From: Atrichornis clamosus
Lineage: Eukaryota > Chordata > Aves > Passeriformes > Menuridae
Direction of reading: 5' to 3'
NCBI GenBank assembly: GCA_013400975.1
Contig: WBMZ01014157.1
Coordinates: 62,001-126,000 of the forward strand
DNA length: 64,000 nt
Position numbers and translations under genes: made by a program. The notes below the pieces were generated by a model, which was given only the letters and a program-made list of their open reading frames with translations, had not been told where the DNA came from and made no database searches. Numbering within the stretch: the stretch's first letter is position 1; every line of letters starts with the position of its first letter. This document shows, one piece after another, positions 27,840-41,754 of the stretch.

Positions 27840-28110
27840 AAAGCAATGCCTCTGAAAATCGGCGCTTGCAGTGACTCAGCTGCCACAAGCCGGAGCCCTC
27901 GATGTGACACGAGCGGGCACGGCTCCCAGCGTGTCAGGGGTGTGTGCCACTAATACTGGCTGAGGGGCTGAGACCTGCTTCTGGTGCACAGCTGAGCTGC
28001 TTCCATTTAAGGGAGAAAGCATAACATAAGCTGAACTCCAGATCCCGAGTGCAGTGGAAACCTAGCCGGCAGTAAGCAAGCACTGCCAAGGAACTCTCGA
28101 CGTGAAGCGC
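27840..28110. other. CpG-enriched patch upstream of exon 4
   Basis: An intronic patch with more CpG than its surroundings (for example atcggcgcttg, agccggagccctcgatg, cgagcgggcacgg, cagcgtg, tctcgacgtgaagcgctg), about 2.4 kb before exon 4. It is too weak for a classical CpG island and no TATA or start is evident. It could be a regulatory element or a local GC fluctuation. Confidence 0.3.
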
Positions 28111-30425
28111 TGTGATAGCAAAGGTCCTGAATGACTAAGATTCTTGAAAGCCGTGGTCAGTATCAGAGACAGTTTCCAACTGGGCAAAGTACAATATTTT
28201 CCCTCTGCTTTTTATGAATGGCTGGATAGAATTGTGCCGGAGTCAGAGTCCCCTGTGGAAGCCATTCATAAAAATAACAAAACAAACCAGACACACAAAA
28301 AAAAACTTTCTAGGTCCAGTTCAGAGCCACTGGGTACCAGAGGCTGGGAAAACAACCTGGCAGCTCAAGCCCCAGCTATCACTGAAAGTATTCAAGGGGT
28401 TTTTTGGTGGTCTGAAAAGTATGAACTGCTGTGTAGAAGGGCAGCTGGTAGAATTACTGTGACACATACTAGGCAGAAAGCCAGAGCTGGCCTTGTTTCA
28501 GACATTGTCTTTCCTCTCATTGAAGTGTCAGGACCTAATTCATGGAAAATTTGGTGAGTTGGCAGCTCTTTCAGAAGATTTCATTGAGCTACAGTATGTG
28601 AGAGTCACATGAACATAGAGTGCACTGCCAAAAATATATGGGGATTTCTGAGCAGGAGAAAACAGTCAGTCTCTAAAAATGTCTGCGGATTTCATGTGGT
28701 TTGGGACTAAACATATGTACAGGTGTAATCAGCAGGCAAAAACAAGAAAATAAAATGAAAAAGCACTAGTGGCAGATTATGGAAGAGCTCAATGAGTTCT
28801 GTAATTATGAGAGATTCCTTTGAAACAAATCATTCCTTTGTCCAATGGCAGCAAGTGTCCATTAATGTGCTCAGGGCTTGCAGTCCACCTGGGGAAGGCA
28901 TCAATAAAATGTGTGCCTTGATAATAGCTTCTCCATTGCAAGGGAATTTAATGGGAAAGGAAAGGGTCCACCCTGAAGTTTAAAGACAGACCCAGTCATC
29001 ACATAATTTTTTCTCTCATTTATTTGAGAGCAGAACTTGGAGCCTGAGGCACAGATACAAAAATATAACAGTAGTAGGATTCCGCTGAGTTAGAAAAAGA
29101 CTGAAAATAAACAAAGCAACTCTTGTTAAAATGGGACGCTTCTGGTGGGCAGTCTGAATTGAATCAGTTACATTTAATTTACACTTTCATTGATCCTTCC
29201 CACTGAAATACTGGTCTGAAAGGCCAGTTACACTAAACTGCTTATTCAGAAATATTCCAGTTATTTCCTACTACACTGTTATGAAAATTAGGGCTTTGGC
29301 CATGCAGAGGGACAGCGTGTTGGCTTCTGCCCAAGCAAGGCACTAACATCACGTCTGGGATTAGGAAAAAGCAGGAAGGGAGGGCAAGAAGAAGATCATT
29401 GGGTGCGATTCATATACTTTGAAAACAGAAAGTCTGGGGAAGCAGGATAGGCAGCAACTTTGCTCCACTGAAGTAAGAAAAGCCTTTTTGTCCTCTCTGT
29501 GTCAGGATTTCATCCTTTATCTGTGGTCTTATTGTTCCCTGCTGCTCCTAGCACCCACGAGAGTCATCACCTGGGCAATGTCTGTATTTGTTCCTTAATT
29601 GGTACTCCTCTTCCCCCAGGTGGGGATGAAGTACACCAGCGCTTTGGTGGGTCTCCTGACTGATGTGAGGACCGTGTTTCCCAGTCAGGGGTGGGAGACT
29701 TGCTGAGAACCCATGACTGTGCTACCAGGTCCTGCATAGAAAGTGGACACATCCAACCTGGCTAGTGATAGGTCTCCCCTAAATCACATCAATAGGCTTG
29801 CAAGGGTCAACACAGCATCACCTTCATGCAGCTGAACGTCTCAGACCAGAGCTTCCAAGGGCTGTCTGTCCCAGCCTCCTGGTTTTGGCAAGGGTGGCTT
29901 TGGTAAAGTGTGAAGCTGTGGCTCAGAAATGGGGTTATGTGTTCTTCACCTCTCTGCCCGAGCTTTTGCCCTGCTCATGATGAGGAGAGAGGGGTTCTCC
30001 CAGCAGCACACTCCACTCACAGCTGAGAGGGTCGTAAGAGAGCAGCAGCAGCAGAGACAACAAAATCGAGCTATAAAACCAGGCCATTCTCATGGTCTGG
30101 TAAGCTAATGCAGCAAAGTAGATCTAGCAGTGCCATAGAAGAGCCAAAAGATGTAACATGCTAAATTAGATTTCACTTGGTTTTCATTGTACTAACTTAA
30201 CATACTCCAGCCACAGTAATAAGAACTGCTTCAGAGCAAGGTCATAGATAGGTGTAGGAGAAGCTGAGTGTGAGAGCTGGGTATGTTTATCTCTCCATTT
30301 TTGAATGTGGACTTTTCCTGTATTTATTTCTATTGCTGAAAATATTTTTCCCAGCACTCATAAAATTACAGTTAAGTGCTTTCAGTTGATTTTGTTTCTC
30401 ACTGTGCTTTTGTGTTACTTTTCAG

Positions 30426-30458
30426 CCTCAACAAGTGGTTCAAAAGAAGCCTGCTCAG
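30426..30458 (+). CDS. HMGA2: HMGA2 exon 4 (33 nt, linker before acidic tail)
   Basis: This is an internal coding exon of HMGA2, the high-mobility-group AT-hook 2 chromatin protein, which binds AT-rich minor grooves in the nucleus and acts as an architectural transcription cofactor in embryonic and stem cells. The exon translates in phase 0 as PQQVVQKKPAQ, identical to the segment that follows the third AT hook in the mammalian protein as I recall it. A pyrimidine-rich acceptor ending in acttttcag lies directly upstream, and a strong donor CAG|gtaagaaa lies directly downstream. At 11 codons it is too short to appear as an ORF. Both borders are in phase 0, so skipping it would keep the frame. 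Its partner, exon 5, lies 20.8 kb downstream and reads on in frame. The other two frames are also open but match nothing I know. Confidence 0.96.
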
Positions 30459-33400
30459 GTAAGAAAAGCTATTAACTACTTTAAGTGAAATAGTTTTTCA
30501 GTATTTCAGCTGATCTCCTTTACTATAAAGAAAGAAAGGAAATACATCAATTGTATGAGCTGGGGGACAGCTGTTGACTGCTGGGCCACAACCACCAGAA
30601 CAATTCACGCAGGGGCCCTTGGCAAAGACAGGAGGAAGCAGTGGACGGTGCTTGCTCAGAATTGTCCTTTTTCTGCATTGGTCACCTTGCAGTGATACTG
30701 CAGATACACATGCACACTTCTGTGGTGTGAATTCAGCATGTGATAGATACCTCTGGGTGTCCTGAATGTGGGTAACTTGGGACTGCATTACGGCAAGGAG
30801 GGGCATATGCGTAAAACCCATCTCTCCACTGGTCTAAAAAGTTCTCTAAATCCACAAAATAGAAAAGCTGAACTTGGTAACTAGACTGTATCTGTCATAA
30901 AGACTAACACATTTGAACTTTTGCTGTTGGATAGTATTGTTCTTTTTTAACACTTCAAACAAAATGCGAGCAACAAGGTGTCATGAAACCAGTCAAACAG
31001 TGCAATTACAATCCCTTTAATTTTCTTCTCCCAACCTTCCCTGTGTTAAAAATCCCAAAAACCTAACTCTGACACTTTGTTATAAATGCACCGACAGAGA
31101 AAAGCCTGTGGGCATGGGAGCAAGTCCATCCCTGCTCGGCAGAGTCCACGGGCGGTGCTGCTGTACCTCCATGTACATGAATGATTGCTGAGTCAAGAGC
31201 ATAAAGGGTCCGTTGTTTTTCTGAAAAGAGGTCTGCTCTCAGAAGGAAATAATACTTCCATTTTTCCACCTTATGGTTCTAATACATTATTATACAGTGT
31301 ACATTGTCATAATATCAACTGTTATCTGAATTAGGAGCTGCTGCATAAGAAAACATCCTAGCCATGAGTTGAAGGGGTAAAATGATGTAACTCTCCAAAG
31401 CATGTGCAGGAATCAGATTTCTACAAAAGAAATCAATGGAGTTGCAGCAATGATGAATCCATGGCACAGCTAATAATATTAATGTCTCTGAATGGTGGAG
31501 ATAAAATACAGGATGAATGTAGTAGTACTTTCAAGTAAAGTTAAGTTTCACAAGAAGAGGTAATGTCTCTTATTAAGCCAGCTCAGGCAAGAAACACAGC
31601 GTAAGTCCCCAGCAACTTACTGTATATAACCTGACTACACCACACAATTCAACACACAGAGCTGTTCTAATAAAAGATATTTCCTCTCCCTGGTCTCGCT
31701 AATATAATTCAAATGTTACTGCTGCAATCAGGGTATTCCTACTACAACTTGGTAGTAAATCTGCCAGTGGGCACAAAGCCAGCTGTCTCCTCTGTGGCAC
31801 CTGAGAGACAGGGAGGCTAAACCCTGCTGTGCAGAGGAGGGCAAATCCAGGAGGGAAAGACTCCCGGAAGGCTGTTTGTGTTGCCATGTTCTCCGGTACG
31901 TATCAGTGCTGAATCCCACTGGGGTCAGCAGGAAGAAGGGGTCTAGAGTTGGTGGCTCTGCCTGCAGCCTAGCCTGGCACAGACCATTGCTGTCGATGGC
32001 CATGTGGTGCTGCCAGTGCCCAAGCTCCCCGGGCACTGACTCCTGCAAGTGTTCTGTGTGCACAATAGCCATGTGCAAGCCTGGGTGCAAGAGAGGAAGA
32101 AATACCTGGGACTGAAGCTGGGCTGGGGTGTAGGAGGACAAAGAGGGGACCTGGAATGACCTCTGTCATTTTGTAACAGAACAATGCAATGAGAGATTTA
32201 ATTGATGGCGGAATGATGTAGGCATTTGAACTGAAGCACCAGCGTTCCCGATATGGATTTTGCTGTCTCTTTGCTGAAGCAGTGATTCTGGTGAGGGTGC
32301 TGTAGTGTGTGTCAACCAGCTGAATGCCACCACTGCTGCAGTGGTGCCTCAGCAGCATCTCTGTAGTGAGAGAGAGAGAAGAATGCCCTTTGACATTCCC
32401 ATTAGTAGTGGAAGTGTTTGTGCAGAAAGTGAGGAGGCACAGAAGAATACATGAAAGGAGAGAGAAGGCTGTTTAGAACTCTCCAGTTATCACAACTGAC
32501 TAGTGAAAGAACACTCATTAAATTATTTGTATGCCATGTCTTTACACAGACAGCATTTCTTTTTTTAATCCTTAGCCTGAAGGATGTTCAGTGAAATCAT
32601 TGAACTTACCTTCAACCCTTCCTGGTTTCAACAGGCCCCGCTCTCATGCTTACAGTACCACAACATTGCAGTTTTGCTGGTATAGGTGCGTGGCAGAGAA
32701 CAAAAATTATCACTGTGAGCAAATGCTCATGACAGTGTCTTCCTGAGGTTGAAAGAAGGAGAGGTAAAACAGTATAATTCCTGGGATGATGAAGAACTTC
32801 ATGCTGCTGGGTTTCACTCAGGTCTGGTTGCCTTTCTCTGATTTCTTTTTATACTTCCTAATTTCCCTTTAAACTAGGGAGGTTCAGACTCAGAATTAAC
32901 AACAAGAACATGAGCTCATGCAGGCTTTCTAATCTGGGCAGTCTAAGGAAATAGTGATAAATTATATAAACATGGGGACTACATGGAAGTTCATGGAGGA
33001 TAATGTAAATCTTATACTACATTCAGAGGAATCTCTTCCTTTTCCATCTGTTTCCTTCAAAATATCCTCCCAGATGGCTTTACCATGTGGCAGTCTGGAT
33101 TAAGTTAGAAATGTATCCTTTCTTTTTTGGGGACTGTGAGAGGTTACAGTCAAGCACTGCTGTGTGATGTTGAGCCTGCCTTGGTAAAAGTGACAGAAAT
33201 GCTTGCTCAGGCTTCATCCCTGAGTGCTCTGCTGTGCTTTGAATTTAAGGTGTAGTCTCAAAGATTCCTATGAGTGTTAGTTTACATCACAGTCACTCTT
33301 GTTATTGCTACTAGCAACTATGTCTCTTGGGTTTGTGTCATTTTTAAAAATACAGAAGCAGTAGGACGAGATAAAATTATCTTTTTATGAGTAACAGCTC

Positions 33401-34159
33401 TGTTCCTGTCACAATTTCCCAGATTTTAAGCATCGCACGGGGCTCTGCCATTCTTTAAGTCTCTTCGTGGGTCTCTGCTGTCCAGTTTAGAGCCATACAG
33501 ATGCCTATGTAAACTTCTGCAATATCTTTAAACACTGCCAGAGCTCTGAAAATTTGCCATCACACAGACAGTATATAGCAGCAGTAAAACCCACTGGAAA
33601 TCTACACACCCGTATCATTAATACAAACCTTTGAATACTGTGATCTAGTCCCATCTTTGTGATGATCACTGACACATACTCTCACACTTCCTTGGGAAAA
33701 TGAAGAAAAGAGCCAGCGTAGCTGCATGATATTTTTAAGTTTAGCACTTTCATGTAAATATTTGCCTAAACCTCAAAACAAGACTCTTTGAAATCTGGTC
33801 TGTCTCCAAAGAATGTACAGCCAGATTTTACAGTCATGATGTAGTAATATTCTTACCGGGGTGTGCAGATACACAGTTAAAATAGAAATGTCTTCATTTC
33901 CTCATTTTTAATCAATTTGTTGCAGCTGTTGACTCAGCCATATGGGGGAGTTACACTCTTGAGTAATACAAAGGAAATAGATCTTTTTAGGAAAACATAA
34001 TGAAGGCTATCAAAATTTTCTAGAAACAGGACATGTTTATTTTTATCATAGAAGAAATACTATGAATGTAGAACAGCCCTTTGAAAATTTTATAATTTCT
34101 TTTAAAATCTCAAATCCTTGCAAATCCTTTGTGTCTGAGTCTGAAAGACAGCATACTGT

Positions 34160-34285
34160 CAGAAGGACAGTGTATAGATCAGAATAAAAGTGTATCAGTC
34201 AGAAGAGTACACGTAAAGTTTACATAGAACAGCCTACACGAGAAAGTGTACAGAAAATATACACCGAAAGAACACATAAAGTATA
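34160..34285 (+). repeat. Degenerate array of AAGTGTAC-like motifs
   Basis: About 125 bp in which a motif of the type AAAGTGTAC recurs on + in varied form (acagtgtat, aaagtgtat, agagtacac, aaagtttac, aaagtgtac, aaaatatac, aaagtatac) at irregular spacing of roughly 7-30 bases. It may be a decayed minisatellite. Confidence 0.4.
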
Positions 34286-34568
34286 CTTCTCTACCTAATG
34301 CTCAGTGTAGTAGATGCTTTTAAACAATGTCCAAAAAAATCAAATCCCAACAAGAATAAACACTAAAGAGAGAAGTGTTATTTTGTATAGGAAAGAAGAT
34401 CTGGATTTGCTATATTTTTTTCCTGTTACTCATTTCTCAATCTTGGTGTCAATAAAGTCATGCATGTCAATTGGTCATAATATATATATATACACCTCAA
34501 GTTGCATCCATTGCATACGTCTACTCAATGTAGAACGCAGTAAATGCTAGAAGCATCACACAGGCTCT

Positions 34569-34646
34569 GCAGCCCAGGAGCTACATCAGTGATTCCCACA
34601 TTTATATGCAGCCCTGGAGCTACATCAGTGATTCCCACATTTATAT
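34569..34646 (+). repeat. 39-bp tandem duplication
   Basis: Two 39-bp units (34569-34607 and 34608-34646) starting gcagccc, with a single mismatch (a/t at unit position 8), followed by the first bases of a third unit (gcagcccc). It is a recent local duplication. The repeated amino acids seen in the overlapping ORFs are a by-product, since 39 is a multiple of 3. Confidence 0.93.
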
Positions 34647-37600
34647 GCAGCCCCAGTGCTGCAGACTTTGTGAGCAGAGCTGAGCCTGGGACCCGCGGTG
34701 GGCCTGTAGGCCGTGGGTGCACATACTTCATCACCTCCCTGCACCATGCAATAAATCTGCACTTCACAAGCTTCAGGTGTTCTGTGTATGTGCTAGCCAC
34801 CGCATGTGAATTTATCCTTTTCCCTCCTGGGAAATCTCAGAGAGAAATGTGGTAGGAATATTTCAGAGATCCACTTTCACAGGTTGAAAAGAAGGTTCCA
34901 GTGTCACAGATAGGACAAACCCAAGCAGGTGCACATCCAAGAGAGTGAATGCCGTTGTCCAAGGCCACCCTGTGTCCTTCCAAGCCAGGAATACTGCAGT
35001 CCTTATTCAGCTGAGCCTTGACTGTAGAAATACTGAATAACCTCTGCCCTAGAGGCTGACCTAATGCCCTGGGGTTTCACTGCTCTTTCCACTGCATCCA
35101 ACAAGCTGTGTTGTGTCTCATGGACTTTTTTGTGTTTACTGATATGGAGAATCAGAAAGTTCCCAGGGGAACTCCTGAAAAGTCAGATCCCAGAGGGGTA
35201 AAACTCTATTTTCCAATAGTACATGGAATTTTGTACTTCAGCACAGGACAAGTGCATATGTGTTACATGACCACTCCAGAACACCCTCTTAAAGGTTGAG
35301 TTACCATTCTTTTATTACAGCTTTTTTTTTTTTTTAAAGGAAATGTTGAATGTTTTCCCAAAGGCAGCAGTGGGGCCATCTTACACGTACTGGAGGCTCT
35401 TGGTATCATGTGATTACATGCTGAGGAAGCATATATTGTGGTGCATGGAAAATCAGAAAAGTCTCTTGCTTTTTTAATGGATGCTGTAGATGGAATCTCA
35501 TGGAAGGTACTGGACTTTACATCCTTACCATCTTTCTCTTTCCAAGGCAAACATACTCAGTTTCCAAAGGAAAACTTATTCAGTCTTCCTTTTTTTTTTA
35601 ATAATTGGTTTATTGTGACAGGGAGAGACTGAGTAATTTGTCTGATGACTTAAAAAAACCCAAAAAGAGCAGCTTTTTGAAATAAAACAAAAAAATAATC
35701 TGGGGGAATATATAGAAGTTGCAATTACCAATTCAGTGAACAGATGAAGCACTAACCTGGGCTAAAGAATGAGGGCTAGAAGGGGAGGTCAGGTATTTCT
35801 GACAACACATACTTTCTTATCTATATGACATAACTTCTGAATAGAGTCTGAATAATGTAATTCAATGACACTACACCTAAATACCCAAATCAGTGTAAGA
35901 CTGAGGTACCCAAGGTTTGAAGTATTTATGATTGTCATTTACTATGTAGCTATGATAGAATTACATTTTTGAGGTGGTTGCTTCCAGACGTTTGTCTGTA
36001 AATAAATTAAAGAAATTGAGATATTACATGTCCAGAAGGAAAAGAAGAAAAAGGATTTTTAAAAACTCCTTCAGGACAGGAGTATATTCAGATATTCAGT
36101 CACTTTTAAAGAGTCCAAAATTGGAAATACATACAGTGATCTGAAGATGTAGGTTGCTGCTCAATGAGGCAATTTTTTTTTTCATTTTATTAGCTTCTTT
36201 TATTGATAGTGGTGGGTATGTGCTGGCCTCTCAATATTGGGATGGCAGACTTTGCCAGCAAGTACAGTTTCGTGCAATGAACAATGGAGCCACAGGGTCA
36301 TTACCAAAAATCATTTTATAAAAATCACTTTTATAAAAATTTCTTTTGCTCACCAGTCATTTGAGTACTTTCTTCAAGGGAACCCATCCTACCATTAATG
36401 AAAATATAAAACCAGTTCACCCAGCATTTCCACCGTTTTATGGAGAGCACAAAGGGAACAGTTAGATGTTTTTTACAAAGATAGTTAATCATTTAAATGT
36501 GCATCATAACCACTGCTTCACTAGATACTCAAATAACCTTTCTAATCCAGCCCTCAATCTTTTTGATTTACTGGGAAATACACAGGTAGCCCCATTTTAC
36601 AGCAGGTAGAATTTTTGTATTTAACAGATAAAATCACAAAATACCCTGATCCCTACCTGCCCAATCTCCCTTGCAGTCAGTGGATGCCTTGGCTTCACCA
36701 CAGGACTGAGGGGCATTTGCCCAACAGCTGCACAGTCATAAGGTGCTGCCTTCCCCAGTCCCTGTCATTTGGAGCTTAGTAATCCTGTATGGCCTCTGCT
36801 AAGATCCAGTATTTGGGGGGTGGTGGTGAGGGTGGAATGATCTTTGCAGGGTAGCGGGGTAGCCTGCTTCTAGTGCAAGTGGTGGCCCCAGGCGTTGCTC
36901 TGGAAGTAGGTCACCTGAGCAGCAGCCCCATTTCTCACCCCAGCGAGTTCTCCGGGCTACCAAGGAACTTGTAAAAGGTCCTTGTGCTGCTCCCCGAACC
37001 TGAGAAACAGTGCAGCTCAGGATTCAAAGACCAAGGAGCCCCTGAGTGAGCAAGCAGGAGAAAGGTGATCTGATTTGGTCGAGTCCACAGATCTGTCAAA
37101 TTCAGATGCATAACTTAGTCAGTAAATGCTGACTGAGCTATGCATCCCCTTGCTTAATGTACCGATGGCCCACAAAGCAGGCTGGGGTGCCTGTGGCTGT
37201 GCCCCACACACTGCCTAAGGAGCAGAGGTGCCCCAGTCAGCACTGTGCTAGGAGAACACAGCTTCCTTTGAAACCATTATTTCTGAGCACTGCAGTGTGC
37301 AAGTCTCATTGTAGGCAAGTCTCACAATGTCTTGATTCCCTTTTCACTAAAACTGAGGTGCTTATGCTCCCCGTCTTGCATAAGGTAGTTACCAAAGTGC
37401 ACACACTTATGATCTGATGTGACAAAAAAAAGGAATCAGATTTAATAAGATTTTTTTCTTCATGGCTTGTCAAGGACTATCTAGGGGATTCAGTCTTGCC
37501 TACTGCAGTGTGACACTTGGAGATGTCATGTCCTTGTCAGCCAGTGTCTAAACCAATCAAATAGCAGGAGTGCCATAACTTAGTTTAACATAGGAGGAGC

Positions 37601-40600
37601 CTTCAGATCTGAACAAGAACAATATTAGATTCTTAACTGCTCAAATATGCAACATTTAATTCCCCCAAGGTAAACCCTAGGGCAGGAGGCAGCTTTCTGA
37701 GTGCAGCACTGGTCACACATTTGCCCATTCAACACAGACATGCTTTCAGGTTACTGCTCTTTTTCTGTGTGCTGGGCAAGACCTGACCCTAAAAGCAGGG
37801 ATATAAAACTTCAGGGACCACAGCTGTTGAACCACTCCACGCGTAGCACAGGGAGTAGATGTTGCAGTTGGTGAAGTCTCGAGGATGAAGGGGTGAGCTA
37901 AAACATTTTCCTAAGCCAGCAAGGCTCCTCTTCCAGCCTCTGCCTACCTCTTCCCTCCCCATCCCTTGCTTGTGGAAGAAGCTTGGGATGGGCAGGCAAC
38001 ATCTGTGGACCATGTGGCTTTGTGTTTGACCCCATGGTTGTGGCCACAGAAGGTGTTCAGGGAGGTACTCCATCCAGTTCAGAACTTGGCTCCGATTTGA
38101 CATGAACAGAAGTCTCACTAATAATAGCCAAAAGAGAAGGGGTTGTGGCGTGTACCTGTGAAACACCACTGAGGAGCATGGCTGGGCAGTGTTTTAAAAA
38201 ATGTCAGCCAGGAGTAAATTAAACAGAGCTGCTTTTGCATACACATGCTACATATCTGGGCCAAGATTTCCAAGAGTAGCAGGAGTCAGTGCTGCTAACA
38301 CTGGGGTATCTTACTTCACAGATGTACAAGATTCTCGGCAGCACTTGGCTATCCCCTGAAAATCTGGATTATTTTAAAATATTTCCTGAGTGATATCCAG
38401 AAAGCTGAAACGACCAGAATGATCTAAGTCTGTGGACTTAGAGCAATAAAAATAATCAAAATGCTAATTAGCAAAGATGAGGTATGTCAGAAGGCTGCGC
38501 AGGAAGAAAGTGCTCTTAGCTGAGAGCTTGGTGCCTGAGCTTCTCAGAAAGGCTCTACGTTTTTATACAGTCAGCATTGTTGTTGCTCCTTCACATCCAA
38601 CTGAAGCCACCTAAAGATGCCCTGTTTGCTGATTTAAATATTATTGACAGATACTCCAGGGTTGTATCCTTGCTCATTTGATGCACTGAAAACCATGGGA
38701 AACAAACCTATGTAACCATCCTTGGAAATTGCTCCACCTTTGCTGTTCCAGTTCAGGACCATATAAATTCTGTTGCAAATTGTTTTTTTTAAATGAAGTA
38801 TGCTGCAGTGGATGTGTAATAAGGTAAAGACAAATCAAATTATAGTTAAGACCAATGAAAATACATTTTTTGTTGGTTAAATAATTTGCTAAGGTAGTTA
38901 CAGTCTTTGCATACCAGCACTACTAAAGTTTTGCTAAGGAAAAGAACAGAATACGCAGCCCTTATGAACATATTTAAACATGTTTTGGAAGAAAGCAATA
39001 AGAAGCCAGTATCTTATTTTATTCTGGGGTTTCCCTGACATCTGGGGAATTTTATAAGGTCCACTTGTTGTCCAAAATAACAGTCTTGGAATAGAAGAAT
39101 AAGAAGAACTTCAGAGCTGCTCTGTCAGTACTCCATGGGGCATGTGTGGAATTTGGTAAATTTAGTTCCTTGAAATCAGTGCTGCCGTGCTACCTTAGGG
39201 TGATATCTGGCTCCCCAGACTGTCCATCAGCTTGTGACACCTGTGCCAAACATTAAGGCTAGGATGAATAGGCTGAACCTATGGGCGTGCCTCCTTCCTT
39301 GCAGTTCAGAGAGGACAATTCAGGTGAAGGGTTCATAGTCAGTGGGAAACACAGTCAAGATAGACACTTTAAAACCATTTTCCCTGGTGGAGCTTCTATA
39401 CCATATCACTTCCATTGATGCTCTCACTGCACTGTTCCTTAGTGCTCAGATGGAGTGAAGCAACACGGATGACAAACACAGGCTGTGACAGGCAGGGTGC
39501 TGTTTGGGGGGCCATTCAGAGCTCGTGGTCATTGATTGCTCATTGGATATTGTAGGCATGGGACTGCTGTGTTTACAGACAGTAGGAAGTATAGGAGTAT
39601 CACAACCTCATAGTAGACCATGCAATGAGAATTACACTCCTTGGTACTTCACTTGGAAGGCTACAGAAATATGTAGGTGTTTTTCAGACATCAGCAGATT
39701 TCCAAACTGTGCATGAAGGATCCAAATCTTTGGGCAGCCTAGTGTCTGTAGGCGTCTTGAGTTCATCCTTATAGGATCTAAATAAACAAATGTGCTTTTC
39801 CTTTCTTGAAGGAAAAAGCCCTTCAAAATCACTGCCTGACTGTTGGGCATTGTAGTACTCACATCATCATAGCAAGCTGTCTCATGGATCCTTTTTCATT
39901 GGGATCCCGATGCAACAAATGTTAAATCTGCTGGAGCAGATGGTGAGCATCACCATGATGGAGTTCTGCTGCTGATGCCACTGTAAAGCATTTCTGGAAA
40001 TGCCAGAATGTTTTCAGAAAATGTTGCCTGAAATCTCTCTTCAGAAATGACTGATACTTATATTAGAAAGGGATATAATATTGCCAGTGTAGTTTTTGCT
40101 TTGCCTCTGCTCTGTAAATGTAGTCACATTGTTCAGGGCTGACCTCTGATTTCAAGTTTGAAGAGTTTTTTGCCACACAACAACCATGGGAAAAGAGAAA
40201 GAAAGAAATAAAGAAATGAATCACCCACATTCTGCCTGAATTCAGATCTCAGATTTCCCACATCCTGGTATTTAATTTCTCACAGAGTTACCAATGGTTG
40301 ATCTCACGGCAGGATTAGTGGGAAGAAAAATGAGAGCTCCATTGAAACCAGACTTGAGTCTGGAAGGAAGGAACATGTGAGCTCTAGGACCCAGGAGATA
40401 TCAGATTTAGGGTAGTGAATGGCTTCCACCCCCTCCCCTTCCCTGATGCTCATGCTTATATTGAGGCAAATTTTGGAAACTGAAATCAGAACAGCAAAGA
40501 CATAGTTACAGTAAGATAGGGGGCTCACATATCGCTTAATAGTCTCCTGAGAACTGTGTTATAACTGTAATTTATATTAATATTTTTTAATATTTAGAAA

Positions 40601-41754
40601 GAGGAGAATAGATTAACATTGAAGTATAAATTGCAGTAAATCTGTCTCAGTTCTAAAAGGAAACATGTTTTGAACACACATTTCCACCAGGATGCCTTTT
40701 CTTATTATAGATTATAGAATATAGACGTGTTCAATTGGAAAAGAAATTCCCATAAAAGATTCTGTAATCAAAAGGAAATAATCACTATCTATTAAGTTGG
40801 ACAGCCTCACTCACTTTGAATCAGGTTATCTTGCTTAGAGAAAGAAAAAGCTTTGTCCTGTGGATTGCTGCGTAGATGGAGCTTGAAAAGTTGGCTTGTT
40901 GCTCTATGCTGAGGAGGACCAGACATTCTCACCCTTTCCACCAGATTGTGTGGAGATATTCAAGAAGTTGAAAAAACCCTTTAAATGCATCACTCTAAAT
41001 TCTTTAGTACTTCAACATATTAAGATGACAAGGAGAGTATGTCATTAAACCATAACTACCCTTTTTGGATTACCTGGTATTTGTAGATATATTGGCAAGG
41101 TGGCTTAAATTAGGGATATATTTTTAGCCTGCAGCATTACATAATAAAATAGCAGCTGAATTCTTCGCAGTAAAAAAGGGAAGGGATGGGGGGAGTTTAT
41201 TAAAGCCAATACAAACCTCTCTGATTTTGCTTCTTAGTCTGCACATAGAGGTGCTCCATGGTTACACAATCAGTAAAGTTTGCAAGAGAAGCATTTCCAT
41301 TGCTCCGCTCTGCTCAGGAGCTGTCGCCTGCCTTTCACTGCAGACCTGCTGTTTAGTCTGAAACTGAAAATTAAACCCAGAACTTCAGCTCTCAAAGTTA
41401 AATACTCTGCATTGCTGGAAGCACGCAGCCTTGCCAGTGTCTGTGTGGCAAGATCCATGATCAAACTCTTCAGACATTTTTAAAAGCATTTTACAAGTCT
41501 GTTAAGCTTTATTGTTTTAGTTTTGGTTTGGGGTTTTTTTTTAAGAAAAGAAATCATTTTCTGAATTATGCTAGAAAGTCTTGTGTGAACTGTGCTGAAC
41601 CAGCTCGGAGAGCCTGGTTTGCTATCTCTCAGAAACATGTTTCTCATTTTGGATGGCTTTTCTGAGAATGGCCAGGGCAAGCTGGAGTCCTGTGCGTTAA
41701 ACTCGCTCCTTCAGAAACAAAAAAAAAAGGGATGAGAAAAGCCAGGGGAGACTG

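Larger units (their letters stand above)
1..30425 (+). other. HMGA2: HMGA2 intron 3, 3' part
   Basis: This stretch precedes the 33-nt exon 4 and so belongs to the intron between the last AT-hook exon (exon 3, not found in the window) and exon 4. In mammals this intron is very large, over 100 kb, so its 5' end lying outside the window is expected. I see no exon in it. It holds one solo LTR (9364-9985), two ancient CR1-like fragments, several short fossil palindromic repeats, a pyrimidine tract and scattered CpG-richer patches. The ORFs seen here are short, overlap on both strands and show no recognisable domain. That it is intron 3 is inferred from the exon order known in mammals. Confidence 0.8.

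Noticed and set aside
1..30425. Search for HMGA2 exons 1-3 (AT hooks of the RGRP type)
   Set aside because: No RGRP-encoding exon with splice sites was seen. These exons are expected upstream of the window.
30426..30458. The other two reading frames of the 33-nt exon (STSGSKEACS and LNKWFKRSLLR)
   Set aside because: Both are open, but only phase 0 matches HMGA2 and joins in frame to the acidic-tail exon.
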